Shown: positions 44,446-55,401, numbered from the stretch's first letter. The stretch: DNA of 64,000 nucleotides from Dyella jiangningensis (GCA_000632805.1 CP007444.1:2530772-2594771); one strand, 5' to 3'. Made by a program: numbers and translations. Notes: generated by a model not told the origin, from the letters alone.

Positions 44446-46824
44446 TCAGTGGATGCTGTCGAGCAGGCGCTTGGCCACATCCTTCTGCATCTGGGTGCCC
44501 TCGTGCATGACTTCCTCGAGCATGGCCTGGGCGCCGTCCGGATCGCCCATGTCGAGGTACGCACGCGCGAGATCGAGCTTGGTATCCACCGGATCATCGC
44601 TGAACTGGCCGATCTCGTGGTCGAGCGGCTCCAGCTCATGGGCCGGCAAGTCTTCGGTGGGCTCGGCGAACGCCCAGCTGTTGCCACCGGTCTCGAACGC
44701 TTCCTCGGCCTTGTTTTCGACCGCGTCTGCCGACGCCATGGCGGGCGCACTTGCGTGATTATGGGCCTGACGCGGCGTCAGGTCGAAGTCGAAGTGGTAT
44801 TCGCTCACCTTCTTGTTCGGCGCCGAAGGCTGCTGCGGCAGCGGCGGCGGCTCGAGATCGTCCGAGTCGCTGGCATAGCGGTCCAGGTCGAAGTGGTCGA
44901 GCGCCTCGTGCTCCTCTTCGTCGCGCGGCGGCAGCGGCGCGCCGTGCGAGAACAGCGGATGCTCGGGCACCAGATCCTCGCCCATGTGCACCACGTCCTG
45001 CCATTCCGGCTGCTGCGGATCGGCAATATGGGCGTGCATGGCTTCGGCAGCGGCTTCGAAGTGCTCAACGTCGCGTCGGCTGTAGTAAAGGCTGACCAGT
45101 TCAAGGTGCAGGCCGACGTCATCCGGATGCTCGGCCAGCTGATCGAGCAGTTCGTCCTGGTCGGGGTCGATGCTGCCGAGGCCAAGATTCGGCTCGGTAC
45201 CGAAACGATCGGCCAACGAACCGGTCGAGGCAGCGGCAGCGGCGGCGGCCGGCTTGCGGTTGCGGCCACGCAGCGCGAACAGCAGCAACAACACGGCAGC
45301 GCCAGCACCTGCACCCCAGGCCCAGGTCTGCATGTACCAGGGCTCTTCCTCCGCAACCGGTGCCGGCGTCGGTGCGGCCGGCTTGGCAGCAGGCTTGGCC
45401 ACCACCGGCTTGGCAGCGGCGGTGCTGGCATGCGCAGGCTCACTGGCAGGCGCCTGGGCAGACGCGGTGGTGGGCGTGCTGGCGGTCGGCGCCGGAGCGG
45501 TCGTCGGCTCGCTGGCCTTGACCACGGTTTCTTCGGAGGGCTTTGCCGGCTCGGGCTTGGCCGCTTCCGGCTTGGCGGCCGGGGCGTTGGCTGCTGCCTT
45601 GGCCGGTGCCGCAGCCGGCTGCCCTGCGGCCTTGCGGGCTTCGGCCAGCTGGCGCTGCAGGTCGGCGATCTCGCTGTCCTTCAGCGACAGCAGGCGCTCG
45701 TTCTTGCCGTTGATGTCTTCCAGGTCCTTCAGGCGCGACTTCAGCTCATTTCCCTGCTGCTGCAGGGTGGTGAGCGCCTCCTGGCTGCGCAGCAGATCCT
45801 GGTGGAGGGCGGCCATGCCCTTCTCCGCGGCCTTGTCGCCGCCCTTGCCGCCCTTGCCGGAAGAGCTGTCGGCACCTTCCTTGGCGGGAACCAGCGCCAG
45901 GCGATCGCCTGCGGGCGCGGACGTGGTCGGCGCGGACGATGCATTCGCACGAGTGCCGGCATCGGCCACGGTGGTGGGCGTGCGTGCGGCGCCCGAGCGC
46001 CAGTCACCGTTCTGCCGCATCACTTCGGCAGCCGCGGCGGCGACAGCAGTCGCCTGCGCATCGGCCTTGGACGGGATGCGCAGCACGGCGCCGGTCTTCA
46101 GGGCGTTGATGTTGTCGCGATAGAACGCGTCGGGATTGGCCTGCTTGAGGGCCAACAGCATCTGGTTGGTGTCGACGCCCTCGGGCGCCGTTTCATGGGC
46201 GATGGCCGAAAGGGTCTGGCCGCGCTCGACCGGGCCGAACGTCTCGCCCGCTGCCGCACGCGGAGTCGCTGCAGGTTTGGCAGGCTTGGCTTCGGGGGCT
46301 GGCGCCGGGGCGGGAGCGGCCGCCTGGCTGGTGGTGCTGCTGGCAGCCGGCGGCGTGCTTGCGGCGCGACGCGACGGCTTGGGAGCGACCGCCTGCGTCG
46401 GGGCGCGGGTCGCCGGCACGTTGCTGGCCATGCTGCTCGGCGGATCGAGCAGGATGGTGAACTCGCGCAGGCTCTTGCCTGCCGCGTTGTTCACTTCGAC
46501 CAGGAGATCGAGGTAGGGATCGTTCACCGGTGCGGAGCTGGTGATGCGGATGACCTTCTTGCCGTTGGCGCCATCGACCACCGCGAACTGCAGGGGAACG
46601 GCCGGACCGGCAGCAACGCCCGCCTGGGCGGCATCCTCGGCGGAAGCCAGGCGTGCGGTGAGGTTCTGCAGCTCGGCCGGGCTGTCGGGATTGACCGGGA
46701 TTTCGGCCAGCAACGGCTGTCCCAGGGCGGATTTCACCTGGATCTGGCCCAGTTCCAGCGCAGCTGCCTGGCTGCTGCCCAAGGCAAGCGCCAGCAGCAT
46801 CGACAGCTTCAACGAACGATTCAT
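44446..46824 (-). CDS. fimV: FimV-like pilus assembly / polar hub protein
   Basis: 792 residues. In relatives FimV is an inner-membrane peptidoglycan-binding hub for type IV pilus assembly and cell polarity. Signal peptide 1-22; conserved FimV N-domain ([22 protein letters not shown]); a LysM domain (about 190-245, [13 protein letters not shown]); a coiled coil (about 330-395); a long Ala/Pro/Lys linker; one membrane helix near residues 495-515; an acidic cytoplasmic part; and the C-terminal FimV tetratricopeptide block ([23 protein letters not shown]). Located between asd and truA, the usual genome position. Expressed from an AT-rich 179-bp spacer. Confidence 0.95.
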   Translation of the reverse strand: MNRSLKLSMLLALALGSSQAAALELGQIQVKSALGQPLLAEIPVNPDSPAELQNLTARLASAEDAAQAGVAAGPAVPLQFAVVDGANGKKVIRITSSAPVNDPYLDLLVEVNNAAGKSLREFTILLDPPSSMASNVPATRAPTQAVAPKPSRRAASTPPAASSTTSQAAAPAPAPAPEAKPAKPAATPRAAAGETFGPVERGQTLSAIAHETAPEGVDTNQMLLALKQANPDAFYRDNINALKTGAVLRIPSKADAQATAVAAAAAEVMRQNGDWRSGAARTPTTVADAGTRANASSAPTTSAPAGDRLALVPAKEGADSSSGKGGKGGDKAAEKGMAALHQDLLRSQEALTTLQQQGNELKSRLKDLEDINGKNERLLSLKDSEIADLQRQLAEARKAAGQPAAAPAKAAANAPAAKPEAAKPEPAKPSEETVVKASEPTTAPAPTASTPTTASAQAPASEPAHASTAAAKPVVAKPAAKPAAPTPAPVAEEEPWYMQTWAWGAGAGAAVLLLLFALRGRNRKPAAAAAAASTGSLADRFGTEPNLGLGSIDPDQDELLDQLAEHPDDVGLHLELVSLYYSRRDVEHFEAAAEAMHAHIADPQQPEWQDVVHMGEDLVPEHPLFSHGAPLPPRDEEEHEALDHFDLDRYASDSDDLEPPPLPQQPSAPNKKVSEYHFDFDLTPRQAHNHASAPAMASADAVENKAEEAFETGGNSWAFAEPTEDLPAHELEPLDHEIGQFSDDPVDTKLDLARAYLDMGDPDGAQAMLEEVMHEGTQMQKDVAKRLLDSIH

Positions 46825-47003
46825 CGTGTATTCCCCCGAACGACCCCGACGTTTTTATTGGCTCACCGCGAAACGGTGGCACCTGCAACGAGGGGTCACT
46901 TTAGTTAGGTACAAGCCAATCAACAATAGTACCGGCCAGTATTTACAACATCTTGCTGCAGTTTGTTCTTGTCCGTCCGCATCCATCCTTGGCGCGGAAC
47001 TGC

Positions 47004-47300
47004 TCAGGGATGGCCGGTTCCCTGCTGCCCGGCCTGGAGCGCCTTGAGCTGCCGCTGCAGGTCGGCGATCTGCTGATCCTGCTGCTTCAGTTTCTCATCT
47101 GCCTTGTGCGTCCGGCTTTCTTCCTTCTGAACGTCACCCTGCAATCGCTTTACCTCTCCCTGTTGAGAGGAAATGGCCTGCTCAAGCTGCTTCTGCTGAA
47201 CGGGGGCCTGGCTTGCCGACGCGGCGGGGTTTTGTGCTGCCCAGGCTGGTACCACAAGCACCAGCCCACACCACAACAGCCTGGACAGCACAACTTTCAT
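47004..47300 (-). CDS. small exported coiled-coil protein
   Basis: 98 residues: signal peptide (cleavage near WAAQN, about residue 22), then one long Gln/Lys/Glu-rich heptad segment (about 33-90, [30 protein letters not shown]) expected to form a coiled coil. The ATG shares its A with the asd stop codon (TAATG), so it is translationally coupled to asd. It precedes fimV by 179 bp. Function unknown; the length and pattern resemble small periplasmic coiled-coil lipoprotein-like spacers, but no lipobox is present. Confidence 0.75.
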   Translation of the reverse strand: MKVVLSRLLWCGLVLVVPAWAAQNPAASASQAPVQQKQLEQAISSQQGEVKRLQGDVQKEESRTHKADEKLKQQDQQIADLQRQLKALQAGQQGTGHP

Positions 47301-48328
47301 TACAGGTAATCCTTGATGAGCAGCTCGGCGACCTGCACGGCGTTCAGTGCGGCGCCCTTGCGGATGTTGTCGGCGACGACCCAGAGGTCGAGGCCGCGCT
47401 CGTGCGAGATGTCCTCGCGGATGCGGCCCACGAACACCGGGTCCTTGCCTGCGGCATCGCCCACCGGCGTCGGGTAGCCGCCCGGCTTGCGCTCGTCCAT
47501 TACCACCACGCCTTCGGCGTTTTCCAACAGCTCGCGCGCCTGCTCGGCGGTGATCTTGTCGCGGGTTTCGATGTGCACCGCCTCGGCGTGGCCATAGAAG
47601 ACCGGCACGCGCACCGCCGTCGGGTTCACCTGGATGGTGTCGTCCTCGAGGATCTTGCGCGTTTCCCACACCATCTTCATTTCTTCCTTGGTGTAGCCGT
47701 TGGGCTGGAAGTCGTCGATGTGCGGGATGACGTTGAAGGCGATCTGCTTGGAGAACTTCTTCGGTTCCACGTCCTGGAAGCTCAGCATCGCCGCGGTCTG
47801 CTGGCCGAGTTCCTCCAGGCCGCTGCGGCCGGCGCCGGACACGGACTGGTAAGTCGCCACGTTGATGCGCTCGATGCCCGCCGCGCGATGGATCGGCGCC
47901 AGCGCCACCAGCATCTGCATGGTGGAGCAGTTCGGGTTGGCGATGATGCCTCGCGTGGTGTACTCGGCGATGGCGTGCGGGTTCACTTCGCTCACCACCA
48001 GCGGGATGTCGTCCTGGTAGCGGTATTCGGACGTGTTGTCGATCACTACCGCACCTGCGGCCGCAGCACGCGGCGCATGCTCGCGGCTCACCGAACCGCC
48101 GGCCGAGAAGAACGCGATGTCCACGCCGTCGAAGTCGTAGTCGGCCAGGTTTTTAACGGTGACCTGTTTGCCGCCAAAGGTGATTTTTTCGCCCGCCGAA
48201 CGCTCGCTGGCCAGCGGCACCAGCTCGCTGATCGGAAATTCGCGCTCGGCCAGGATGGCCAACAGGGTTTCACCCACGGCGCCTGTCGCGCCGACCATTG
48301 CCACCTTGTAGCTGCTCTTCTTGCTCAT
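47300..48328 (-). CDS. asd: aspartate-semialdehyde dehydrogenase
   Basis: 342 residues. Reduces aspartyl phosphate to aspartate semialdehyde with NADPH, a shared step toward lysine/diaminopimelate, methionine and threonine. The nucleotide loop is [12 protein letters not shown] near the N-terminus, active-site Cys134 is in [11 protein letters not shown], and the substrate region is [13 protein letters not shown]. Usual family length. It is followed by a coupled small gene and fimV. A hairpin/T-run lies between it and the upstream dehydrogenase gene, so asd probably has its own promoter. Confidence 0.97.
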   Translation of the reverse strand: MSKKSSYKVAMVGATGAVGETLLAILAEREFPISELVPLASERSAGEKITFGGKQVTVKNLADYDFDGVDIAFFSAGGSVSREHAPRAAAAGAVVIDNTSEYRYQDDIPLVVSEVNPHAIAEYTTRGIIANPNCSTMQMLVALAPIHRAAGIERINVATYQSVSGAGRSGLEELGQQTAAMLSFQDVEPKKFSKQIAFNVIPHIDDFQPNGYTKEEMKMVWETRKILEDDTIQVNPTAVRVPVFYGHAEAVHIETRDKITAEQARELLENAEGVVVMDERKPGGYPTPVGDAAGKDPVFVGRIREDISHERGLDLWVVADNIRKGAALNAVQVAELLIKDYL

Positions 48329-48355
48329 GTCCCGTTATCAGGTAGGAGGAGAAAT

Positions 48356-48401
48356 CGGAAAAACTGCCTTTCGGCACCGATTTCCGCTATGCGCGGAAAT
48401 C
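48356..48401 (-). terminator. probable terminator between 2-hydroxyacid dehydrogenase and asd
   Basis: Two hairpins on the minus strand. First, GATTTCCGC / GCGGAAATC with a five-base loop (48379-48401). Second, TGCC-GAAA-GGCA followed by G and five T (48359-48376). They lie just past the dehydrogenase stop and before asd. Confidence 0.55.
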
Positions 48402-48453
48402 TAGCCGGGGCAGCGTACAAAACAACCTGCGGCACCCATGGGCGTGAAAGTCA

Positions 48454-49473
48454 TCACGCTTTGGATGTCGCCCAGCGGTTCATCACCGCCGGATTCAGCG
48501 GCGTCGGCGGTTTTCCGGCCGACTCGCCAAAACCCATCGCCGCGATCACATTATCGACCGCCAGATTGGCCATCGCACGGCGCGTTTCTTCGCTGGCGCT
48601 GGCGATATGCGGGCTGAGCACCACATTGTCCAACGACAGCAGGTCCGGATGCACGGAAGGCTCGCCTTCGAAGACGTCCAGGCCCGCGGCGGCCAGCCGA
48701 CCCTCGCGCAGCGCAGCCGCCAAGGCAGCATCGTCGACGATGCCGCCGCGCGCAACATTCACCAGCACGGCGGAGCGCTTCATCTGCGCCAGTTCCGGCG
48801 CGCCGATGGCATGTCGGTTCTCGGGAGTGAACGGCAGCACCAGCACCAGGAAGTCCGACTGGCGCAGCAATTCGTCCTTGCGGACCAGGGTAGCGTGACA
48901 TTCGCGCTCCATCGCCTCGGGCAGTCGCGAACGGTTGTGATACAGCACCCGCATGTCGAAGCCAAAGGCTCGGCGGGCGATACCCTGCCCGATGCGGCCC
49001 ATGCCCAGGATGCCGAGCGTGCGGCCATGGATATCCAGGCCCAGCCAGTCGTCGAACCGCATGTTGCTGCCCGGCCAATGCCCTGCCCGCAGCCAGCGCT
49101 CGGCCGCCCCGACGCGGCGTCCGGCCGCCAGCATCAGCGCCCAGGCGAAATCGGCGACGCTCTCGGTAAGCACTTCGGGCGTGTTGCTGGCCAGGATGCC
49201 AGCGCGGGTCAGCGCGTCCAGATCCAGGTTGTTGTATCCGACGCCGAGGTTGGCGAGGACCTTGAGTCGCTGGTTGCCCTCCAGCACGGCACCGTCCACA
49301 CGATCGGCAAGGCCGACCACGGCGGCGTCGACGCCTGCCAGCTTCTTCCTGAGTTCGTCGGCGGCATGGCGATGCTCGACGGCCTCGGCCTCGACATCGA
49401 AGTGTTCGGCCAGGCGCGCGAGCACATCGGGGAACAGCGGGCGCGACACCCAGACTTTCGGTTTGGCGGTCAT
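48454..49473 (-). CDS. D-isomer-specific 2-hydroxyacid dehydrogenase (GhrB/Gyar-like)
   Basis: 339 residues. NAD(P)H-linked reduction of glyoxylate, hydroxypyruvate or related 2-oxo acids. The nucleotide-binding loop is GILGMGRIGQGIARR; the catalytic Arg, Glu and His are in VNVARGGIVDDAAL, GLDVFEGEP and LSPHIASASEETR. LANLGVGYNNLD is the family's N-terminal marker. The ATG at 49473 was chosen over an upstream in-frame ATG at 49554, which would overlap the aroC end. It lies 49 bp beyond the aroC stop. Exact substrate undetermined, so no symbol. Confidence 0.93.
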   Translation of the reverse strand: MTAKPKVWVSRPLFPDVLARLAEHFDVEAEAVEHRHAADELRKKLAGVDAAVVGLADRVDGAVLEGNQRLKVLANLGVGYNNLDLDALTRAGILASNTPEVLTESVADFAWALMLAAGRRVGAAERWLRAGHWPGSNMRFDDWLGLDIHGRTLGILGMGRIGQGIARRAFGFDMRVLYHNRSRLPEAMERECHATLVRKDELLRQSDFLVLVLPFTPENRHAIGAPELAQMKRSAVLVNVARGGIVDDAALAAALREGRLAAAGLDVFEGEPSVHPDLLSLDNVVLSPHIASASEETRRAMANLAVDNVIAAMGFGESAGKPPTPLNPAVMNRWATSKA

Positions 49474-49522
49474 CAGCTTGTAGGTCTGTTCAACGTCAGG
49501 TGGCGCAAACCTCACGCCAAAA

Positions 49523-50611
49523 CTAGGGGATGCGCGGACTGATCTCGCCGACATCGCCGCACTGGGCGCGATGGCGCAAGGCGTGATCCATCAGCACCAG
49601 CGCGACCATTGCCTCGGCGATCGGCGTCGCGCGGATGCCCACGCAGGGATCATGACGACCCTTGGTCACCACGTCGGTCGTCTCCCCGGCAAGGTTCACG
49701 CTGCGCCCCGGGATGAGAATGCTTGAGGTCGGCTTGAGCGCCATCGAGGCCACGATGGCCTGTCCGGTGCTGATGCCGCCGAGGATGCCGCCGGCATGAT
49801 TGGACGTAAAGCCGTCCATCGTCATCTCGTCGCGATGCTGGCTGCCATGCTGCGCGACAGCGTCGAAGCCGTCGCCGACTTCCACGCCTTTCACTGCATT
49901 GATCGACATCAGCGCGGCCGCGATATCGGCGTCCAGCTTGCCGTAGATGGGCTCACCCCAGCCCGGCGGTACGCCATCGGCCACCACATTGACGCGCGCA
50001 CCCACCGAATCGCCGGACTTGCGCAGCGCGTCCATGTACGACTCCAGCACCGACACCTCGTGGGCATCGGGCCAGAAAAACGGGTTCTGTTCCACCACGC
50101 TCCAGTCGAACGAGCCGGGTGTGATCTCCCCAATCTGCGCCATATAGCCACGCACGCGCACGCCATGGCGCTCGGCCAGCCATTTCTTGGCGACTACGCC
50201 AGCCGCCACGCGCATGGTCGTTTCGCGAGCGGAAGAGCGGCCACCACCGCGCGGATCGCGGATGCCGTACTTCTGCCAATAGGTGTAATCGGCATGGCCC
50301 GGGCGGAAGGTCTGCGCGATATCGCCATAGTCCTTGCTGCGCTGGTCGGTGTTGCGGATCAGCAGCGCTATGGGGGTACCGGTGGTCTTGCCTTCATAGA
50401 TGCCCGAGAGGATTTCCACCTCGTCGGCCTCGCGCCGCTGCGAGGTGTGGCGCGTCTTGCCGGTGGCACGACGGTCCAGGTCGGCTCGGAACTCTTCCAC
50501 GGCCAGCGGCAGGCCCGGTGGGCACCCGTCGATCACGCAGCCGATGGCGGGTCCGTGGCTTTCGCCGAAGGTGGTGACGGTGAAGAGTTTGCCGAAGGAG
50601 TTGCTGGACAC
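49523..50611 (-). CDS. aroC: chorismate synthase
   Basis: 362 residues, FMN-dependent. Converts EPSP to chorismate, the last common step to tryptophan, phenylalanine, tyrosine and folate, and thus upstream of the trp genes in this window. Signatures: [48 protein letters not shown] and the C-terminal [22 protein letters not shown] start at 50611 giving SSNSFGKLF. Neighbours on the same strand are a GNAT gene and prmB upstream. Confidence 0.98.
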   Translation of the reverse strand: MSSNSFGKLFTVTTFGESHGPAIGCVIDGCPPGLPLAVEEFRADLDRRATGKTRHTSQRREADEVEILSGIYEGKTTGTPIALLIRNTDQRSKDYGDIAQTFRPGHADYTYWQKYGIRDPRGGGRSSARETTMRVAAGVVAKKWLAERHGVRVRGYMAQIGEITPGSFDWSVVEQNPFFWPDAHEVSVLESYMDALRKSGDSVGARVNVVADGVPPGWGEPIYGKLDADIAAALMSINAVKGVEVGDGFDAVAQHGSQHRDEMTMDGFTSNHAGGILGGISTGQAIVASMALKPTSSILIPGRSVNLAGETTDVVTKGRHDPCVGIRATPIAEAMVALVLMDHALRHRAQCGDVGEISPRIP

Positions 50612-50645
50612 GAGGCTCGGTCGTCTGCAGGGAAACCCGCACAGC

Positions 50646-51212
50646 TTAACGCGATGCGGGCATCACTGCGTTCTTTGCCGCGATTTCGCGCCATTCGCGC
50701 GCAAGCATGGCGAAAATCGCGTCGTCCACCCACTCCCCGCGATGACGCAAGCTCTCGAGGAAATGAGCCTCCTGGCGCAGCCCCAGCGAGCGCATCAGCG
50801 CCATGCTCGGCGCGTTGCGCGGATCGACGGAGACATGAACGCGATGGACGTCCATCCGGCCGAACAGGCCACCCAGCAAGGCCTGCGCGGCCTCGCGTGC
50901 GAAGCCCTTACCCTGATGTTCCGGCGCCACCGTGATGCCGAATTCAGCCAGGCCGTCGCCCGACAGGCAAAACGCCAGGTCGCCCACCAGCGCGCCGTCA
51001 TCGCGCAGACGAATGGCGCGCTGGAGCCATTGACCGATCACCGGAGCGGTGAACGTCGATTGGTTGCGGATGAAACGCTCGACCTCGGCCAACGAGCCCG
51101 GACGCCAGTTCTGGTAGCGCCAAACCTCGGGGTCTGCGCGGTAGCCGAACAGCACAGGCGCATCGGCCGGTTGTAGCGCATCGAGCCGGAGTCGTGTCGT
51201 CTCCAGCTCCAT
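50646..51212 (-). CDS. GNAT-family acetyltransferase, RimJ/RimL-like
   Basis: 188 residues. Typical start [17 protein letters not shown]; acetyl-CoA loop [17 protein letters not shown] (V-x-P-x-x-Q-G-K-G pattern); then [19 protein letters not shown] and [10 protein letters not shown]. Related enzymes acetylate protein N-termini or small amines. It lies four bases from the end of prmB and 34 bp before aroC, so probably one transcript. Substrate unknown. Confidence 0.9.
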   Translation of the reverse strand: MELETTRLRLDALQPADAPVLFGYRADPEVWRYQNWRPGSLAEVERFIRNQSTFTAPVIGQWLQRAIRLRDDGALVGDLAFCLSGDGLAEFGITVAPEHQGKGFAREAAQALLGGLFGRMDVHRVHVSVDPRNAPSMALMRSLGLRQEAHFLESLRHRGEWVDDAIFAMLAREWREIAAKNAVMPASR

Positions 51213-51216
51213 GGTC

Positions 51217-52143
51217 TTAGCGGCCCCGGCGCGCCTTCGCCTCGGTGCGGATCGCGTCGGCGTGTTCGATCAAATCGCGGCGCTCCAGCGCAAACACGCC
51301 CATCGCGCCGACCTTGAACTCGATCCACACGAACGGTACCTCGGGCAGCACTTCGACCAGCGCGCGTTCGCTCTCGCCCACTTCGACGATCAGCAGGCCG
51401 TCTTCGGTGAGGTAGTCCGCCGCTTCGTCAAGCATGCGGATGCAGATGTCCAGGCCATCCTCGCCCGAGGTGAGGCCGAGTTTCGGCTCATGGCTGTACT
51501 CGCCCGGCAGCGCGGCGTACTCGTCTTCGGTGACGTAGGGCGGGTTCGACACGATCAGGTCGTAACGACGGCCCTTGAGTCCGCTGAACAGGTCGGACTT
51601 GATCGCCTCGACGCGGCCTTCGACGTGCTGGAACACGATGTTCTCGCGCGCCAGCGACAGCGCCTCGTCGCTGATGTCGACGATGTCGACCTGCCAGTCG
51701 GGGTTGTACTCGGCCATGGCAATACCGATGCAGCCCGAACCGGTGCACAGATCCAGCGCGCGCTCGACATGGCGATGGTCCAGCCACGGCTGGAAACCCG
51801 ACTCGATCAGCTCGGCGATCGGCGACCGCGGCACCAGCGCGCGACGGTCGCTCTTGAACTTCAACCCGGCGAACCAGGTTTCACCCACCAGGTAGGCCAC
51901 CGGCAGGCGCTCGTTGACGCGGCGGTCGATCAGCGCGAGCACGCGGGCGCGCTCCTCGCTGGTGAGCTTGCCTGCGCCGTAGGCCGGCGGGATGTCCGGC
52001 GGCAGGTGCAGGCTGGCCAGTACCAGATGGGTGGCCTCGTCGATGGGATTGTCGTGGCTATGCCCGAAGGTGAGCCCTGCCGCGGAAAAGCGGCTCGCGC
52101 CGTAACGGATGAAGTCGATGATGGAGGCGAGTTCGTGGGTCAC
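51217..52143 (-). CDS. prmB: 50S ribosomal protein L3 N5-glutamine methyltransferase
   Basis: 308 residues, SAM-dependent. Methylates a glutamine of ribosomal protein L3. The SAM motif is LDLCTGSGCIGIAMA, and the catalytic NPPY is in YDLIVSNPPYVTEDEY. The N-terminal helical domain (SIIDFIRYGASRF, DEATHLVLASLHLP) and the conserved neighbourhood with aroC favour PrmB over PrmC. GTG start at 52143. First gene of the group prmB, GNAT, aroC. Confidence 0.95.
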   Translation of the reverse strand: MTHELASIIDFIRYGASRFSAAGLTFGHSHDNPIDEATHLVLASLHLPPDIPPAYGAGKLTSEERARVLALIDRRVNERLPVAYLVGETWFAGLKFKSDRRALVPRSPIAELIESGFQPWLDHRHVERALDLCTGSGCIGIAMAEYNPDWQVDIVDISDEALSLARENIVFQHVEGRVEAIKSDLFSGLKGRRYDLIVSNPPYVTEDEYAALPGEYSHEPKLGLTSGEDGLDICIRMLDEAADYLTEDGLLIVEVGESERALVEVLPEVPFVWIEFKVGAMGVFALERRDLIEHADAIRTEAKARRGR

Positions 52144-52237
52144 GGCGGCTTGTCAGGCGTCAGGGGGCCGCCAAGTATAGCTGGAGCTGGGCTGTCACCC
52201 AGGCGTAATCGGCGCGCGCATCGTTCATACTTGCCGG

Positions 52238-53083
52238 ATGACCTTCAACGTATTCCTCCAATACATCCTTCCCCATCGTGCCCTGTCGCGGGTGGTCTAC
52301 TGGGCTACGCGCTGGACTTTCAAGCCGTGGAAGGACTTCCTGATCAGCACCATCGTGCGCAATTACCAGGTCAACATGGCCGAGGCCGCGCAGCCTGATC
52401 CGCTGGCGTACCAGCACTTCAATGCGTTCTTCACGCGCAAGTTGAGGCCGGACGCCCGGCAGGCCGATGCCGATCCGTCGGCCGTGCTCTCGCCCGCCGA
52501 CGGCAAGATCAGCCAGGCGGGACGCATCGTCGATGGGCGCATCTTCCAGGCCAAGGGCCAGGAGTACACGGCCGCCGAGCTGCTGGGTGACGAGGCGAGC
52601 GCGGCGCCGTATCGCAACGGCAGCTTTGCCACCATCTACCTGTCCCCGCGTGACTATCACCGGGTACACATGCCTTTGAAGGGCACGCTGAAGGAAACCG
52701 TGCACGTGCCCGGCCGCATCTTCAGCGTGGCGCCGTTCGCCGTCGAGGCGATTCCGCGGCTGTTTGCCAGGAACGAGCGCCTGGTCTGCCACTTCGAGGG
52801 CGAGCAGGGCCCGTTCGTGGCGGTGATGGTCGGCGCCATCCTCGTCTCCAGCGTCGCCACCGTGTGGGACGGCCTGGTGATCCCGCCGTATGCATCGTCC
52901 ATCCGTCGCAAGTCCTTCGCCGGGCAGAACATCACGCTGGAGCGCTTTGCCGAGATGGCTCGCTTCAACATGGGTTCGACAGTGATCCTGCTGTTCCCGG
53001 AGGGCATGGCCGAGCTCGATCCTCTGGCCGCACAGCAGGCGGTGAAGGTGGGCCAGCGACTGGGTCTGCAGCTCAAGGGTTGA
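52238..53083 (+). CDS. psd: phosphatidylserine decarboxylase proenzyme
   Basis: 281 residues. Makes phosphatidylethanolamine at the inner membrane. The self-cleavage motif is MGST (245-248: FNMGSTVILLFPEG), where the Ser becomes the pyruvoyl group of the small alpha chain. YLSPRDYHRVHMP carries the active-site His, and FNAFFTRKLRP is a family marker. Length is typical for the short proteobacterial form. It is divergent from prmB with 94 bp between. Stands alone. Confidence 0.97.
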   Translation: MTFNVFLQYILPHRALSRVVYWATRWTFKPWKDFLISTIVRNYQVNMAEAAQPDPLAYQHFNAFFTRKLRPDARQADADPSAVLSPADGKISQAGRIVDGRIFQAKGQEYTAAELLGDEASAAPYRNGSFATIYLSPRDYHRVHMPLKGTLKETVHVPGRIFSVAPFAVEAIPRLFARNERLVCHFEGEQGPFVAVMVGAILVSSVATVWDGLVIPPYASSIRRKSFAGQNITLERFAEMARFNMGSTVILLFPEGMAELDPLAAQQAVKVGQRLGLQLKG

Positions 53084-53228
53084 TGGCGGCGTCAATTTCT
53101 TGACGCCGCGGGTGACGTGTTTTGTCGTTTTGTGACGATTTTGGCGCAACCAGTCTTCCGGTATGGCTAAGCTCGCTGCCTGCGCCGCAGCAAGCGAGCG
53201 CCAGCCCAGGCCAGACCGAGGAGCCTCC

Positions 53229-53663
53229 ATGCGCATCGTCACCCGCCTCATCGCCATGAACCGCGCCCGCCAGCTGGCGCGCCAGTTCCGCGAGATCGAG
53301 CGCAGTGTCCATGCCCTGCCCAAGCGCACCCGCGCCCGGCTCGGCACCATGGCATTGCGTGAAATCGGGCAGGCCTCGCGCTCGGAATTTCCCCACTTGT
53401 ACGGTACGGCCCCCGAAGAGCGTTACCTCCCCTGGGGCCAGGGCACCGACATCGGCTTCGCCCGCGCGCGCTCGGACAACGCCGAAGTCGCCATGCGCGG
53501 CATCGCCTTGTGGCTAGCCGTGGCCTACCACGAAACGAAGGACACCCCGCACGCCAACCTTCGCCCGCAGCATCGCGACCTGATGCGCCTGCTGCGCGAG
53601 CTGAAGGAAGCGCACCGCACCGATTCGCCGCAGACCTGGATGCAGGCCACCGCTGCCGCTTGA
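53229..53663 (+). CDS. conserved protein of unknown function
   Basis: 144 residues, soluble, basic, mostly helical: MRIVTRLIAMNRARQLARQF, then a central FPHLYGTAPEERYLPWGQG, and AMRGIALWLAVAYHETKDTPHA. No signal or membrane segment. GAGGAG precedes the ATG at 53229. I do not recognise a domain; it looks like a lineage-specific conserved protein. Between psd and a strong terminator, with no partner genes. Confidence 0.8.
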   Translation: MRIVTRLIAMNRARQLARQFREIERSVHALPKRTRARLGTMALREIGQASRSEFPHLYGTAPEERYLPWGQGTDIGFARARSDNAEVAMRGIALWLAVAYHETKDTPHANLRPQHRDLMRLLRELKEAHRTDSPQTWMQATAAA

Positions 53664-53684
53664 TCACACCGCCCGTGGAAGAAG

Positions 53685-53718
53685 GAACGCCACCCTTCGG
53701 GATGGCGTTCTTTTTTTT
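53685..53718 (+). terminator. rho-independent terminator
   Basis: Stem GAACGCCA / TGGCGTTC with a C-TTCG-G type loop, followed by eight T. It ends the gene at 53229-53663; the convergent mltD stop lies 19 bp further. Confidence 0.92.
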
Positions 53719-53736
53719 GTTCCGTGAGAGCGGAAC

Positions 53737-55239
53737 TCAGCGGCAGCTCGGCACCTTCAGCGACTGGCCGGGCTTGATGTGCTGGTGGTTGAGGCCATTC
53801 ATCTCCGCCACCTCCTGCACCGAGGTGCAGCCCAGCTTATAGACGATGCTGGTGAGGGTATCGCCGCGTCGCACCGTATAGCTGCGGGTCTTGCCGCTGC
53901 TGGATGAACGCGACGACGTAGACACCGGCGGCGGAGGCGACGGCGGCACCACCGGCAACACGGCGGTATGCAGGTCGTTGGCAAGGATCGGCCATGGGCC
54001 GTCGGTGCAGCGTGCCTCGTAAGGCTTCTCCAGCACCTTCGGCACCATCACGCGCACGCCGGCCGGCTGACTGACTTGCGGATCGAGCCGGGGGTTGAGA
54101 TTGCGCAGGGTACGGAACCAGCCGTCAGTCATGCCCGCAGCCGAGCCCAGGCACACGGTCAGTTCGGTCAGCGAAGCAGGACGCTTGAGCACGACGCTGC
54201 CTGGCGCGCCATCCACGCGCGGGAAACGCAGGTTGTAGCTTTCCGGGTGCAGGAACAGCCACGCGGCCGCCAGCACCGACGGTACGTAGTCGCGCGTCTC
54301 CTGCGAGAGCTGGTTGTAGATGGTCGGGTCGTACAGGCTTACCGACGTGTTGTCGCCCACCATGCGGCGCATGCGCCCCTCGCCGCCGTTGTAGGCGGCC
54401 AGTGTCAGCTCGAGATTGTTGTTGAAGGCGCGCAATTGCTCATCCATGTACTCGGCATTCGCGCGCGCGGACGCGGCCGGGTCGAAGCGTGAGTCGAAGC
54501 CGTCTTCCGTAGTGAGGCCAAAGCGCAGGCCAGTGGCATACATGAACTGCAGCGGCCCCGCCGCACCCGAGCGCGACACGGCATGCACCTTGCCGCCCGA
54601 CTCCTTGGCGAGGATGCCGAACAGCAAGGCCTCCGGCAGGTCGGCCTTCTGATACTCGGGCCACATCTGGTAACGCAGGTACTGGTAGTTGATGTAGGCA
54701 TCCATGAGATTGCCGCGCCACTGCGTCAACCACATCTCCAATGCCGCCTTCACGGGCCCGTTCATCGCGATCAACTGGGACAGTCGCTGGCCACGCAGCA
54801 GCGTCACGCTGCGCTGGGCCTCGGGCAGGCTAGCCGCGCCGGTCTTGCCGCTGTCGCTGCCTTCAGGCACTTCGTCGCCCATGGCGGCGAGGTCGTCGCC
54901 CAGCGAAAAGTTGCCGTCCTTCAATCGAAGCAGGCGATCGAATGCCGAAAAGAAGCGCTGCGAGTCGCAGCCCGGCGTACTCGGGCAATGCGCGGCGGCG
55001 GCCTTCAGCTGGTCGAGCGATGCATCGAGGGTTTTCTGCGCCGCCTGCGTGTTGCCGGCGCGTGCCTGCGTCACGGCGGTTTCGTAGCCACGACTGGCTT
55101 GATCGAGTTGGGCATAGAGCTGATTGGCTTCGGGCGACGGCTTGGTGCCGCCACCGTTGCTCGCACAGGCGGCGAGCAGCGCGGTTGCGACCGCGAGAGG
55201 CGCCAAGCGCACGGAGCGACGAAATGCAGGAAAAACCAT
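53737..55239 (-). CDS. mltD: membrane-bound lytic murein transglycosylase D-like lipoprotein
   Basis: About 500 residues. Cuts peptidoglycan glycan strands from the outer membrane. The lipobox LLAAC (lipidated Cys25 from the ATG at 55239) is followed by a helical region, then the SLT domain (about 205-330) with catalytic Glu in ILAKESGGKVHAVSRSGAAGPLQFM and LTLAAYNGGEGRM. A Ser/Pro-rich linker and one C-terminal LysM (YTVRRGDTLTSIVYKLGC) follow. E. coli MltD has two LysM repeats; only one is visible here. Divergent from the HerA-like ATPase gene. Confidence 0.9.
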   Translation of the reverse strand: MVFPAFRRSVRLAPLAVATALLAACASNGGGTKPSPEANQLYAQLDQASRGYETAVTQARAGNTQAAQKTLDASLDQLKAAAAHCPSTPGCDSQRFFSAFDRLLRLKDGNFSLGDDLAAMGDEVPEGSDSGKTGAASLPEAQRSVTLLRGQRLSQLIAMNGPVKAALEMWLTQWRGNLMDAYINYQYLRYQMWPEYQKADLPEALLFGILAKESGGKVHAVSRSGAAGPLQFMYATGLRFGLTTEDGFDSRFDPAASARANAEYMDEQLRAFNNNLELTLAAYNGGEGRMRRMVGDNTSVSLYDPTIYNQLSQETRDYVPSVLAAAWLFLHPESYNLRFPRVDGAPGSVVLKRPASLTELTVCLGSAAGMTDGWFRTLRNLNPRLDPQVSQPAGVRVMVPKVLEKPYEARCTDGPWPILANDLHTAVLPVVPPSPPPPVSTSSRSSSSGKTRSYTVRRGDTLTSIVYKLGCTSVQEVAEMNGLNHQHIKPGQSLKVPSCR

Positions 55240-55401
55240 GGACGACTTCACTGGCGGATCAATGGAGGGACCTTACTGCGCATTGCCCCGACGACTCAAC
55301 CGATCCGACGCGCTTCGCATTGGAGGCCCGTGCCTTCACATGCGCGTGCCCAGGCACTGGCCGCGTGGCTACAATCGACCGGCCAATGGAGGAAGGAACC
55401 C

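Noticed and set aside
44449..46908. 819-codon frame antisense to fimV
   Set aside because: Gly/Arg/His-rich shadow of a real, well-conserved fimV.
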